A DNA stretch of 64,000 bases from Nocardioides sp. Soil774 (GTDB lineage: Bacteria > Actinomycetota > Actinomycetes > Propionibacteriales > Nocardioidaceae), in NCBI RefSeq assembly GCF_001428125.1, contig NZ_LMSM01000002.1:19861-83860 (forward strand). The letters run 5' to 3'. Positions 40,252 to 48,841 of this stretch are shown here, piece after piece. Under the pieces are notes generated by a model that did no database searches, was not told the origin of the DNA, and worked only from the letters and a program-made list of their open reading frames with translations. A program made the translations under genes and the position numbers. Numbering within the stretch: the first letter of the stretch is position 1; each line of letters starts with the position of its first letter.

Positions 40252-40635
40252 ATGGCGATCTCGCTGAGCAACAACAAGCACACCGCGAACCGCGTCCGTG
40301 CCCGCCTGCGCCGCCAGGCGCGTGGTCGCAAGCGCATCAACGGCACCGCCGAGCGTCCGCGCCTGGTGGTCACCAAGTCGGCCAAGCACCTCTCGGTGCA
40401 GGTCGTCGACGACCTCCAGGGTGCGACGCTGGCCTACGCCTCCACCATGGAGGCCGACGTCCGCGGCACCGAGGGCGACAAGACCGCCAAGGCGAAGAAG
40501 GTCGGCGAGCTCGTCGCCTCGCGCGCCAAGGCTGCTGGCATCGAGGACGTCGTCTTCGACCGTGCCGGCAACAAGTACCACGGTCGCATCGCGGCCCTCG
40601 CCGATGCCGCCCGGGAGGGCGGATTGTCCTTCTGA
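40252..40635 (+). CDS. rplR: 50S ribosomal protein L18
   Basis: A 127-residue L18 that brings 5S rRNA to the large subunit. [20 protein letters not shown] and [20 protein letters not shown] are diagnostic. ATG 40252 fits the family length. Confidence 0.96.
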   Translation: MAISLSNNKHTANRVRARLRRQARGRKRINGTAERPRLVVTKSAKHLSVQVVDDLQGATLAYASTMEADVRGTEGDKTAKAKKVGELVASRAKAAGIEDVVFDRAGNKYHGRIAALADAAREGGLSF

Positions 40636-40681
40636 TCGCCTCACGCGACCAGAGAGAGAACTTAGATATGGAGCACATCTC

Positions 40682-41299
40682 ATGAGCGGAGCCCAGCGCG
40701 GACAGCGCAGCGGTGGCTCGGGCGACCGTCGCGGACGCGACAATGGTCGTGGCCAGGCCGAGAAGTCTGTCTACATCGAGCGGGTCGTGGCGATCAACCG
40801 TGTCGCCAAGGTCGTGAAGGGTGGTCGTCGCTTCAGCTTCACCGCCCTCGTCATCGTCGGTGACGGCGAAGGCCTGGTCGGCGTCGGCTACGGCAAGGCC
40901 AAGGAAGTCCCCGCGGCGATCGCCAAGGGTGTCGAGGAGGCCAAGAAGCACTTCTTCAAGGTCCCCCGCATCCAGGGCACCATCCCGCACCCGGTGCAGG
41001 GCGAGAAGGCCGCAGGCGTCGTCCTGCTGCGTCCCGCCGCTCCCGGTACCGGCGTGATCGCCGGTGGCCCGGTGCGTGCGGTCCTCGAGTGCGCCGGCAT
41101 CCACGACGTGCTGAGCAAGTCGCTCGGCTCGTCCAACCAGATCAACATCGTCCACGCCACCGTCGAGGCGCTGCGGATGCTCGAGGAGCCCGAGGCCGTG
41201 GCTGCTCGTCGCGGCATGCGCGTCGAGGACGTCACCCCGGCCGCGCTGCTCAAGGCGCGCGCCGAGGGCCAGGCCGAGACCGCGGGGGTGCAGGCGTAA
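40682..41299 (+). CDS. rpsE: 30S ribosomal protein S5
   Basis: A 205-residue S5 at the mRNA entry. [20 protein letters not shown] is represented here by [20 protein letters not shown], followed by [20 protein letters not shown] Gly/Arg-rich N-terminal ~28 residues precede the core. Its TAA overlaps the rpmD ATG by one base (TAATG). Confidence 0.97.
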   Translation: MSGAQRGQRSGGSGDRRGRDNGRGQAEKSVYIERVVAINRVAKVVKGGRRFSFTALVIVGDGEGLVGVGYGKAKEVPAAIAKGVEEAKKHFFKVPRIQGTIPHPVQGEKAAGVVLLRPAAPGTGVIAGGPVRAVLECAGIHDVLSKSLGSSNQINIVHATVEALRMLEEPEAVAARRGMRVEDVTPAALLKARAEGQAETAGVQA

Positions 41300-41481
41300 T
41301 GGCACAGCTCAAGGTCCAGCAGAAGCGTGGGCTGGTCGGCCTCAAGGCCAACCAGCGCGAGACGCTTCGCTCGCTCGGTCTCAAGCGGATCGGCGACGTC
41401 GTCGTGAAGGAAGACCGCCCGGAGATCCGGGGCATGATCAACACCGTCCGTCACCTGGTGACGTTCGAGGAGGTGGAGTGA
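41299..41481 (+). CDS. rpmD: 50S ribosomal protein L30
   Basis: A 60-residue L30. [20 protein letters not shown] and [16 protein letters not shown] are typical. It overlaps rpsE by one base and precedes rplO by one base, so translation is coupled in the group. Confidence 0.95.
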   Translation: MAQLKVQQKRGLVGLKANQRETLRSLGLKRIGDVVVKEDRPEIRGMINTVRHLVTFEEVE

Positions 41482-41482
41482 C

Positions 41483-41923
41483 ATGACGCTCAAGCTGCAC
41501 CACTTGCGTCCCGCTCCGGGCGCCAAGACCGCCAAGACCCGCGTGGGTCGTGGTGAGGGCTCGAAGGGCAAGACCGCCGGCCGAGGCACCAAGGGCACCA
41601 AGGCGCGCTACCAGGTCCCGGTCGCCTTCGAGGGTGGCCAGATGCCGATCCACATGCGCCTGCCCAAGCTGAAGGGCTTCAAGAACCCCTTCCGCGTGGA
41701 GTTCCAGGTCGTCAACCTCGACCGGCTCGGCGAGTTGTTCCCCGACGGTGGCTCGGTGACCGTCGCGGACCTCGTGGCCAAGGGCGCCGTCCGCAAGGGC
41801 CAGCCCGTCAAGGTCCTGGGCCAGGGCGACATCTCCGTCGCGGTCCAGGTCAGCGTCGACGCGTTCTCGAGCTCCGCCAAGGAGAAGATCGAGGCCGCCG
41901 GCGGCACCGCGACCGTGGCCTGA
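41483..41923 (+). CDS. rplO: 50S ribosomal protein L15
   Basis: A 146-residue L15. [20 protein letters not shown] and the central [20 protein letters not shown] are diagnostic. It is the last ribosomal gene of this block, followed by a hairpin and then secY. Confidence 0.96.
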   Translation: MTLKLHHLRPAPGAKTAKTRVGRGEGSKGKTAGRGTKGTKARYQVPVAFEGGQMPIHMRLPKLKGFKNPFRVEFQVVNLDRLGELFPDGGSVTVADLVAKGAVRKGQPVKVLGQGDISVAVQVSVDAFSSSAKEKIEAAGGTATVA

Positions 41924-41948
41924 GGCCGCGCCGTCGCACGATCGTGAT

Positions 41949-41989
41949 GAAGGCCCGTCCGCACAGTGGGAACTGTCGGCCGGGCCTTC
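41949..41989 (+). terminator. terminator-like hairpin after rplO
   Basis: GAAGGCCCG (41949-41957) pairs with CGGGCCTTC (41981-41989); the enclosed segment holds a further ACAGT/ACTGT pair. It starts 25 nt after the rplO stop and is followed by TCGTCGTTCT. It probably separates the spc block from secY. Confidence 0.6.
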
Positions 41990-42035
41990 GTCGTTCTCCC
42001 GCTGTGACGGTGGGAGGGGGCCGAACCCCGACTGT

Positions 42036-42041
42036 TAGGCT
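42036..42041 (+). promoter_or_regulatory. possible -10 element for secY
   Basis: TAGGCT fits the actinobacterial -10 pattern and lies 85 nt before the secY GTG, downstream of the hairpin after rplO. I see no good -35 at the right distance, so this is a weak call. Confidence 0.3.
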
Positions 42042-42125
42042 TCCCCGGGCTCTCCGCCGTACGACGGCGGGAGTGTCTCGTCCGCCCGCCGATCCTGGCC
42101 GGGCACCCTTACGAAAGAGGAACCA

Positions 42126-43421
42126 GTGCTAGGCGCGTTCGCCAATGCTTTCCGGACGCCGGACCTGCGGCGCAAGCTGCTGTTCGTGCTGCTGATCGTC
42201 ACGATCTTCCGGCTCGGCTCTCAGGTGCCCACCCCGGGCGTCCACGTGGCCAACGTCCAGGCCTGCATCAACCAGCTCGAGGAGGGTGGGCTCTACAGCC
42301 TCATCAACCTCTTCTCCGGCGGTGCGCTGCTCAAGCTCAGCATCTTCGCGCTGGGGATCATGCCGTACATCACGGCCTCCATCATCCTGCAGCTGCTCGT
42401 CGTGGTGATCCCACGGCTCGAGGCGCTGAAGAAGGAGGGGCAGGCCGGTCAGGCGAAGATCACCCAGTACACGCGCTACCTGACCCTGGGCCTCGCGGTC
42501 CTGCAGGCGACCGGCATCGTGGCGCTGGCGCGCAACAAGGCGCTGCTCCAGGGCTGTGAGCGCGACCTGCTGCACGACGACGGCACGGGCACGTTCCTCG
42601 TCATGGTGATCACGATGACCGCCGGCACCGCGGTCATCATGTGGCTCGGCGAGCTCATCACCGACCGCGGCATCGGCAACGGCATGTCGATCCTGATCTT
42701 CACCCAGGTCGTCGCGACCTTCCCCACGGCCCTGTGGGGCGTCCAGACGTCCAAGGGCTGGGTCGTCTTCGGCGTGGTGATGGTGATCGGCCTGATCCTC
42801 GTGGCGGCCGTCATCTTCATCGAGCAGGCTCAGCGCCGCATCCCGGTGCAGTACGCCCGGCGCATGGTCGGGCGCAAGATGTTCGGCGGCAACTCCACCT
42901 ACATCCCGCTCAAGGTCAACCAGGCCGGCATCATCCCGGTCATCTTCGCCTCCTCGCTGCTCTACCTGCCGGCGATGGCGGTGCAGTTCAACCCCGACAG
43001 CACCAACCCCGTGCTCGACTTCATCGGCACCTACCTGGTCGGCGGCGACCACCCGCTCTACATGGCGGCGTACTTCCTGCTGATCATCTTCTTCACGTAC
43101 TTCTACGTCTCGATCACCTTCAACCCCGTCGAGGTGGCGGACAACATGAAGAAGTACGGCGGCTTCATCCCCGGGATCCGGGCGGGCAAGCCGACCGAGG
43201 ACTACCTGTCCTACGTCCTGTCCCGCATCACGTTCCCTGGAGCCATCTACCTCGGCCTGATCTCGCTCGTGCCCCTGATCGCCTTCGCGGCGATCGAGGC
43301 CAGCCAGAACTTCCCCTTCGGCGGCACGTCCATCCTCATCATGGTGGGCGTCGCGCTCGACACGGTGAAGCAGATCGAGAGCCAGCTCCAGCAGCGAAAC
43401 TACGAAGGATTCCTGAAGTAG
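42126..43421 (+). CDS. secY: protein translocase subunit SecY
   Basis: A 431-residue channel subunit of the Sec translocon with ten predicted membrane helices. The N-terminus (FANAFRTPDLRRKLLFVLLI) and the plug and cytoplasmic-loop regions are normal, including GITEDYLSY-like KPTEDYLSYVLSRITFPGA. GTG 42126 follows AAAGAGGAACCA. The adk ATG follows its TAG with no gap. Confidence 0.96.
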   Translation: MLGAFANAFRTPDLRRKLLFVLLIVTIFRLGSQVPTPGVHVANVQACINQLEEGGLYSLINLFSGGALLKLSIFALGIMPYITASIILQLLVVVIPRLEALKKEGQAGQAKITQYTRYLTLGLAVLQATGIVALARNKALLQGCERDLLHDDGTGTFLVMVITMTAGTAVIMWLGELITDRGIGNGMSILIFTQVVATFPTALWGVQTSKGWVVFGVVMVIGLILVAAVIFIEQAQRRIPVQYARRMVGRKMFGGNSTYIPLKVNQAGIIPVIFASSLLYLPAMAVQFNPDSTNPVLDFIGTYLVGGDHPLYMAAYFLLIIFFTYFYVSITFNPVEVADNMKKYGGFIPGIRAGKPTEDYLSYVLSRITFPGAIYLGLISLVPLIAFAAIEASQNFPFGGTSILIMVGVALDTVKQIESQLQQRNYEGFLK

Positions 43422-43997
43422 ATGAGACTCATCCTCATGGGCCCGCCGGGAGCGGGCAAGGGCACGCAGGCCCGCTTCGTGGCCGACCACTTCGGCGTCC
43501 CGGCCATCTCGACCGGTGACATCTTCCGGGCCAACGTGTCGCAGGGCACGCCGCTCGGCGTCGAGGCCAAGCGCTACATGGACGCCGGCGAGTACGTCCC
43601 CGACGAGGTCACCAACCGCATGGTCCGCAACCGGATCGACGAGGACGACGCCGGCCCGGGCTTCCTCCTCGACGGCTACCCGCGCACGCTGGCCCAGGTC
43701 ACCGAGCTCGACGGGATGATCGCCTTCACCGGCCACCGACTCGACGCCGTGGTGGTGCTGACGGTGGACCCGGAGGAGCTCGTGCAGCGGCTGCTCCAGC
43801 GCGCACAGACCGACGGCCGTGCCGACGACACCGAGGACGTCATCCGGCGCCGCCAGGAGGTCTACGCCGAGCAGACCGAGCCCCTGATCGAGGTCTACCG
43901 CGAGCGCGGCATCCTCATCGAGGTCGACGGGATGGGTGAGGTCGACGACGTGACGGCCCGCATCTTCGCCGCCCTCGACGTGGTCCCGCAGAGCTGA
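43422..43997 (+). CDS. adk: adenylate kinase
   Basis: A 191-residue enzyme balancing ATP, ADP and AMP. The P-loop GPPGAGKGT is at residues 7-15, with [10 protein letters not shown] and [11 protein letters not shown] following. The LID is the short, zinc-free type ([17 protein letters not shown]). It directly follows secY with no spacer. Confidence 0.96.
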   Translation: MRLILMGPPGAGKGTQARFVADHFGVPAISTGDIFRANVSQGTPLGVEAKRYMDAGEYVPDEVTNRMVRNRIDEDDAGPGFLLDGYPRTLAQVTELDGMIAFTGHRLDAVVVLTVDPEELVQRLLQRAQTDGRADDTEDVIRRRQEVYAEQTEPLIEVYRERGILIEVDGMGEVDDVTARIFAALDVVPQS

Positions 43998-44005
43998 GCG
44001 GCTCC

Positions 44006-44830
44006 ATGGCGTTCCGCGACCGCGGGATCGAGATCAAGACCCCCGAGCAGATCGACCTGATGCGGGTGGCGGGCCGCCTGGTGGGGGAGACCCTCGAGCT
44101 GCTGCGTGCCGCGGTGCGCCCGGGCGTCACGACGCTCGAGCTCGACACCCTGGCCGAGACCCACATCCGCGACCACGGGGGCATCCCGTCGTTCAAGGGC
44201 TACAGCCACCCGCCGTTCCCGGCGACCATCTGCGCGTCGGTCAACGACGAGGTCGTGCACGGCATCCCCGGTGAGCGCGTGCTGGCCGAGGGTGACGTCG
44301 TCTCGGTCGACTGCGGGGCCATCGTGGCGGGCTGGCACGGCGACGCCGCCATCACGGTCGGGGTGGGCGAGGTCGCTGACGACGTGCGTGAGCTGCTCCG
44401 CGTCACCGAGGAGTCCCTGTGGCGCGGGATGGCCGCGGCCCGCCTCGGCGGCCGCGTGAGCGACATCAGCCACGCGATCGAGACCTGCGTGCGTGCCCAC
44501 GGTCGCTACGGCATCCTCGAGGACTACACCGGGCACGGCATCGGCACCGAGATGCACATGGCTCCCAACGTGCCCAACTACGGCCGTCGCGGTCGAGGGC
44601 CCTCCATCGTCGAGGGACTCGCCCTGGCCGTGGAGCCGATGGTGACCTTGGGCAGCAAGCACACCGACCTGCTCGAGGACGAGTGGACCGTGGCGACGGT
44701 CGACGGCTCGTACGCCGCGCACTTCGAGCACACCTTCACCGTCACCGCGCAGGGCACCTGGGTCCTCACCGCCGTCGACGGCGGTGAGTCGCGCCTGGCC
44801 GAGCTGGGCGTCCCGTTCGGCGGACGCTGA
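44006..44830 (+). CDS. map: methionine aminopeptidase, type I
   Basis: A 274-residue enzyme removing the initiator methionine. All five metal ligands are recognisable: Asp and Asp in VDCGAIVAGWHGDAAIT, His in GHGIGTEMH, Glu in AVEPMVTLG and Glu in AHFEHTFTV. It lies 8 nt after adk. In many actinobacteria infA follows map directly; here about 15 kb of other genes intervenes. Confidence 0.95.
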   Translation: MAFRDRGIEIKTPEQIDLMRVAGRLVGETLELLRAAVRPGVTTLELDTLAETHIRDHGGIPSFKGYSHPPFPATICASVNDEVVHGIPGERVLAEGDVVSVDCGAIVAGWHGDAAITVGVGEVADDVRELLRVTEESLWRGMAAARLGGRVSDISHAIETCVRAHGRYGILEDYTGHGIGTEMHMAPNVPNYGRRGRGPSIVEGLALAVEPMVTLGSKHTDLLEDEWTVATVDGSYAAHFEHTFTVTAQGTWVLTAVDGGESRLAELGVPFGGR

Positions 44831-44876
44831 GCAGCGATTTCGCGCCTGCCCGACGCGGCATGGGAGACTGGCCGGG

Positions 44877-44981
44877 TTGGAGGGGAGTATTCCCCGGTGG
44901 TGGTGTCGTCAGCACGGCTCACGCGCGAGCGGAGCCCGGTGCCACTGGTTCGCCCTCGTCGCGAGCGGAAGAGACCTCCGG
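44877..44981 (+). ncRNA. probable yybP-ykoY (manganese) riboswitch
   Basis: The leader of the TerC gene shows the landmarks of the yybP-ykoY element in order: GGAGGGGAGTA at its 5' end, then CGTCAGCACGG, a paired arm GTGCCAC, and AGAGACCTCC at the 3' end. GGAGG and CCTCC close the basal stem. Members of this class bind Mn2+ and commonly control TerC/Alx-type membrane proteins, exactly the gene found 54 nt downstream. Covariance scoring was not possible here. Confidence 0.7.
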
Positions 44982-45035
44982 CGTCCGTGCGCTGCGCGGA
45001 CACCGAACGCACCCCCATTCCAAGGAGCTACCAGC

Positions 45036-46061
45036 GTGGACGTCCCCACCTGGGTCTGGATCGCCACTGGCGTCGTGACCCTCGCGATCTTCACCTTCGA
45101 CCTCGCCGTGGTCGGGCGTCGCCCGCACGAGCCGAGCATGAAGGAGTGCGCGACCTACCTGACCATCTACGTAGGCCTCGCGGTCCTGTTCGGCCTCGGC
45201 GTGTGGTTCACCTCCGGCGGCACCCCGGCGCTGGAGTTCTTCTCCGGCTGGCTGGTGGAGTACTCGCTGTCGATCGACAACCTGTTCATCTTCATCATCA
45301 TCATGGCGAAGTTCGCTGTGCCGCGAGAGCTCCAGCAGTACGCCCTGATGATCGGCATCGTGATGGCGCTGGGCATGCGCGCGATCTTCATCGCCGTGGG
45401 CGCCACCGCGATCAACAACTTCAGCTGGGTCTTCTACCTCTTCGGCCTGTTCCTGGTCTACACCGCGGTCAAGCTGGCCAAGGAGGGTGCTGAGGACGAG
45501 GACGACGAGTTCGAGGAGAACCGGGTCGTGGCCTTCGTAGAGCGCCGCTTCCCGGCGACGTCGGAGTGGCACGGCCGCGAGCTGTTCCACAGCGACGGCG
45601 CCCAGCGGATGATCACCCCGATGTTCATCGTGATCATCACCCTCGGCACGACCGACCTGCTCTTCGCGCTGGACTCGATCCCCGCGATCTTCGGCATCAC
45701 CAAGGAGCCCTACCTGGTGCTCACGGCCAACATCTTCGCGCTGATGGGCCTGCGCCAGCTCTACTTCCTCATCGGCGGCCTGCTCCAGCGCCTGATTTAC
45801 CTCTCCTACGGCTTGGCGTTCCTGCTCGCCTTCATCGGCGTGAAGCTCGTGCTGCACGCCATGCACGAGAACGAGCTGCCGTTCATCAACGGCGGCGAGC
45901 CCATCACGTGGGCGCCCGACATCCCGATCTGGCTCTCGCTGGTGGTCATCCTCGCCACGCTGGCGGTCACCGCCGTCGTCTCGCTGTGGGCCTCGAACCG
46001 GATGACGTCGGAGCAGCAGGACGCCGCCACGGGTCCGCGCCGCGACTGGGAGGACGACTGA
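45036..46061 (+). CDS. TerC/Alx family integral membrane protein
   Basis: A 341-residue protein with about nine membrane helices. The TerC hallmarks SIDNLFIFIIIM and FALDSIPAIFGI carry the conserved Asp residues thought to handle a metal ion. Alx in E. coli and its relatives are linked to Mn2+ export. The GTG 45036 follows AAGGAG by 8 nt; the longer in-frame extension upstream is the riboswitch region. The acidic loop EDEDDEFEEN (~residues 150-160) separates two halves. A function in metal efflux is likely by family and leader. Confidence 0.88.
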   Translation: MDVPTWVWIATGVVTLAIFTFDLAVVGRRPHEPSMKECATYLTIYVGLAVLFGLGVWFTSGGTPALEFFSGWLVEYSLSIDNLFIFIIIMAKFAVPRELQQYALMIGIVMALGMRAIFIAVGATAINNFSWVFYLFGLFLVYTAVKLAKEGAEDEDDEFEENRVVAFVERRFPATSEWHGRELFHSDGAQRMITPMFIVIITLGTTDLLFALDSIPAIFGITKEPYLVLTANIFALMGLRQLYFLIGGLLQRLIYLSYGLAFLLAFIGVKLVLHAMHENELPFINGGEPITWAPDIPIWLSLVVILATLAVTAVVSLWASNRMTSEQQDAATGPRRDWEDD

Positions 46062-46079
46062 CCCCGACCCCGACCCCGC

Positions 46080-46107
46080 GCGCGGGCTGGGGCACCTCAG
46101 CCCGCGC
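46080..46107. terminator. bidirectional terminator hairpin
   Basis: A perfect 10-bp stem, GCGCGGGCTG and CAGCCCGCGC, with an 8-nt loop lies between the convergent TerC and kinase genes and abuts the kinase stop codon. Confidence 0.65.
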
Positions 46108-47517
46108 TCAGGTCACGCACTCGTTGGCGCGGGGCGAGCTGTCCTGGCCGCGCGTCATGCGGAGGTCGAGGCACACCGGCTCGTCGGTGCGCACCAGCAG
46201 CCGCTGCCGTTCGGTGCTGCCGTAGGCGTCGGTGTCGTCGCGGTGGTAGCTGAAGGTGTCGCCCGGCTCCACCGGGACCGGAGCGCGCCACTCGAAGAGC
46301 ACGCCGCGCGGCGTACGGCTGCCGGTCAACGTGGGTGCCTCGACGAGCACGTCGGGCACCACGGGGCTCGGGGTCTGGGAGGACGTCGGGACCACCACGC
46401 CGGGGTCCTCCTCCTGCGCACCGCCGCGCATCACGACGAAGCCCACGAGCAGCGCCAGCACGGCGACACCGACGGCGGCCCACAACAGGGCGGGCACGCC
46501 GCCACCGTCGTCGGACGAGTCGTCGGTCTCCGGTGTTGCGACCTGTGCGGCGATCCGCCGGGGGCCGCTGGCCGAGATGACCGTCACCGGCTTCATCGCG
46601 GTGGCGTCCTCGGGCGCCTCGTCGACCCGCGGCGCCGCGACGGAGGAGTCGGGCCGGTCGCCCTCGACCGCGACTGCCGTGCGGGCCCAGCCCGCGGCCG
46701 CCTCGATGCGCTGCAGCGCGCGGGCGAGCTCGAGTGCGCTGGCCGGTCGGTGCTCGGGACGCTTGGCCAGGCACTGCTGGAGGAGGCGGTCGAGCGCAGG
46801 CGGCACGTCGGGACGCTGCGTGGCCGGGGGAGCGGCGTGCAGGATGCGCGCGCTCAGGGCACGGGTCGAGTTGTCGCCCGAGGGGATGGAGAAGGGCGAG
46901 CGGCCGACCAGGAGGTGCCAGATGGTGGCACCGAGGGAGTAGACGTCGGAGGCGACCGAGCCGTTGGACCGTCCGTCGAGCAGCTCGGGGGGCGACCACG
47001 GGTAGGAGATGCGGACGTCGTTGTCGCCCTCGACCTCGGCCATGTGGCCCGCGATGCCGAAGTCGGTGAGGGCAGGCTCGTGGTAGGTCGTCACGAGGAC
47101 GTTGCTGGGCTTGATGTCGCGGTGCAGGATGCCGGAGCGGTGCGCGGTCTCGATCGCGCTGGCCAGCTTGATGCCGGTGGACACCGCGTCGACCGGCGAC
47201 ATCGGGTTGGAGCGCACCCGGATGCCGAGGTCGGGCGGCGGGCAGTAGCGCATCACGAGGAAGGGCCGGCCGCCGTCGGCAGTCACGCCGGCGGTGATCA
47301 CCGAGACGATGTAGGGGTGGTCGGCCAGGCGCGCCATCGCGTTGGCCTCGGCGGTGAAGAGGTACTTCTCGCGGTCGGTGAGCGGGACGTCGGGTCGTAC
47401 GACCTTGACGGCCACGCGCTGGCGCGGCCACTGCTGCTCGTAGAGGAAGACGTCGGCGAAGCCGCCGCTGCCCAGGTGCTCGACGAACGCGAACCCGGGG
47501 ATGACCGGTGCGCTCAC
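46108..47517 (-). CDS. membrane-anchored serine/threonine protein kinase (PknB/Hanks type)
   Basis: A 469-residue kinase. Residues ~8-270 are the catalytic domain: glycine loop LGSGGFADV, VAVKVV lysine, catalytic ILHRDIKPSNVL, metal-binding LTDFGIAGH and SPPELLDG. A Pro/Asp-rich juxtamembrane segment (~270-338), one membrane helix (~340-362, VPALLWAAVGVAVLALLVG) and a ~105-residue outer tail follow. That tail has no PASTA repeats, ends with two cysteines (VCLDLRM, NECVT) and resembles no sensor I know. The GTG start overlaps the FHA gene's stop (GTGA), so the pair is coupled; the FHA protein is a likely substrate. Confidence 0.9.
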   Translation of the reverse strand: MSAPVIPGFAFVEHLGSGGFADVFLYEQQWPRQRVAVKVVRPDVPLTDREKYLFTAEANAMARLADHPYIVSVITAGVTADGGRPFLVMRYCPPPDLGIRVRSNPMSPVDAVSTGIKLASAIETAHRSGILHRDIKPSNVLVTTYHEPALTDFGIAGHMAEVEGDNDVRISYPWSPPELLDGRSNGSVASDVYSLGATIWHLLVGRSPFSIPSGDNSTRALSARILHAAPPATQRPDVPPALDRLLQQCLAKRPEHRPASALELARALQRIEAAAGWARTAVAVEGDRPDSSVAAPRVDEAPEDATAMKPVTVISASGPRRIAAQVATPETDDSSDDGGGVPALLWAAVGVAVLALLVGFVVMRGGAQEEDPGVVVPTSSQTPSPVVPDVLVEAPTLTGSRTPRGVLFEWRAPVPVEPGDTFSYHRDDTDAYGSTERQRLLVRTDEPVCLDLRMTRGQDSSPRANECVT

Positions 47518-48683
47518 CGGGTGCCCGGTCCGGTCTCGTAGCGGACGGCGTAGACGTGCGCCATGTCGAGGACCGTACCGGCCTCGAGCACGTAGGCGTC
47601 GCCCGGGCGCATCCGCTGCGGGTCACGGCCCGGTGCCGCGATGGTGGTGCCGCCGCGGCTGTCGAGGTCGCGGGCCACGACGTCCCATCCGTCGAGCTCG
47701 ATCTGCAGGTGCTGTCGCGACACGAAGGAGTGGTCCGAGGGCAGGTGCACGAGGTGGGGCCAGTCGGTGCTGCCGTCGACAGGGGCCGGCTTGCGGCCCA
47801 GGACGACGCCGCGGTCCAGCGGCACCACCTCGCCGGTGGGCAGGCGCAGGCCGCCGAGCGGGGGCCGGTCGACCCGGCGCGGCTCCTGCGGCGCGACCCG
47901 CTGGTGGCACACGCGGCACTGCGGCGCCGCGGGCGGCGTGAGGTGGCCGAGCGGGCAGCTGACCGCGAGCACCGTCGGCGCCGTGCTGTGCGCCAGGTGT
48001 GCGGGGCGGTGGGTGGTGGAGCCGTCGTGGTCGTCGGGCTCCGGGGCGTGGTGCGGCGCGGTCGCGGGACGGATGGTCGTGTGCGCGCCCTCCTCGATGC
48101 GCTGCACCACCAGCGGGTCGGGCTCGGACGTGAGCGAGCCGGTGTCCTCGGCGGGGCGCAGCGTGCGGGTGCGCGGGGGCGGACCGTCCGGCCCCCTGGC
48201 GGCGAGGATGGACGCAGGGATGCCGTCGATCAGGGCCGCGGAGGCGGGCGGGGCCGGCACCTGCGCCGCGCGGGGCGCAGGTGCGGTGCGGGTGGAGACC
48301 GGCTCGAGCACCACGCGGTCCGCGGCCACCACGCCGCCGAGGAGCCGCCGCGTGGTGGGGAGGCGGTCGGGGTCGCTGCCACCGTCGAGGCTGAGCACCC
48401 GGGTCGCGCCGGAGAGGCGTACGTGCCCGGTGCCGCGCGACATCGTGGTCGACGCGCCGGAGGAGAAGTCGACCACCGCAAGCCCGGGCGGGTCGCCCTC
48501 GAAGGCCTTCTCGACGATTGCCAGCACCTGCTCGACCACCCCCACGGTGGAGCCCGTGCCCGACAGGGCGTTCCAGACCTCCTGCACGACGTCCTCGTCG
48601 GACGGATCGGTCATCAGCACCCAGTGGGCGCCACTGCCGAGGAGCACTCCCGACCCCCCGGCGTACCTCGCATCCACGATCAA
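47514..48683 (-). CDS. FHA domain protein with zinc-knuckle and unassigned N-terminal domain
   Basis: A 389-residue cytoplasmic protein. The N-terminal ~130 residues form a domain I cannot name (GAHWVLMTDPSDEDVVQEVW; RGTGHVRLSGATRVLSL). A Pro/Thr/His-rich linker leads to CPLGHLTPPAAPQCRVC, a likely zinc knuckle (~270-290). The C-terminal ~100 residues are an FHA domain: GVVLGRKP, VSRQHLQIELDG and LDSRGGTTI, able to bind phosphothreonine. TTG 48683 has GGGGAG 6 nt upstream; GTG 48677 is an alternative. It is translated just before the kinase and diverges from the giant surface protein. Confidence 0.82.
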   Translation of the reverse strand: MIVDARYAGGSGVLLGSGAHWVLMTDPSDEDVVQEVWNALSGTGSTVGVVEQVLAIVEKAFEGDPPGLAVVDFSSGASTTMSRGTGHVRLSGATRVLSLDGGSDPDRLPTTRRLLGGVVAADRVVLEPVSTRTAPAPRAAQVPAPPASAALIDGIPASILAARGPDGPPPRTRTLRPAEDTGSLTSEPDPLVVQRIEEGAHTTIRPATAPHHAPEPDDHDGSTTHRPAHLAHSTAPTVLAVSCPLGHLTPPAAPQCRVCHQRVAPQEPRRVDRPPLGGLRLPTGEVVPLDRGVVLGRKPAPVDGSTDWPHLVHLPSDHSFVSRQHLQIELDGWDVVARDLDSRGGTTIAAPGRDPQRMRPGDAYVLEAGTVLDMAHVYAVRYETGPGTR

Positions 48684-48841
48684 CGTCGGCTCCCCTCGTG
48701 CACGCCCACGGCCCCATCATCACCCATCGCCGACGTCCGGCGCAGGCGGTCCCGACTTGTCGGAACCTCAACGACATACTTACCCTCCTGTGGTTGACTG
48801 CGGCGGGCGCACGTCAATTCGTGTGGCCAAGGGGGAATGGC

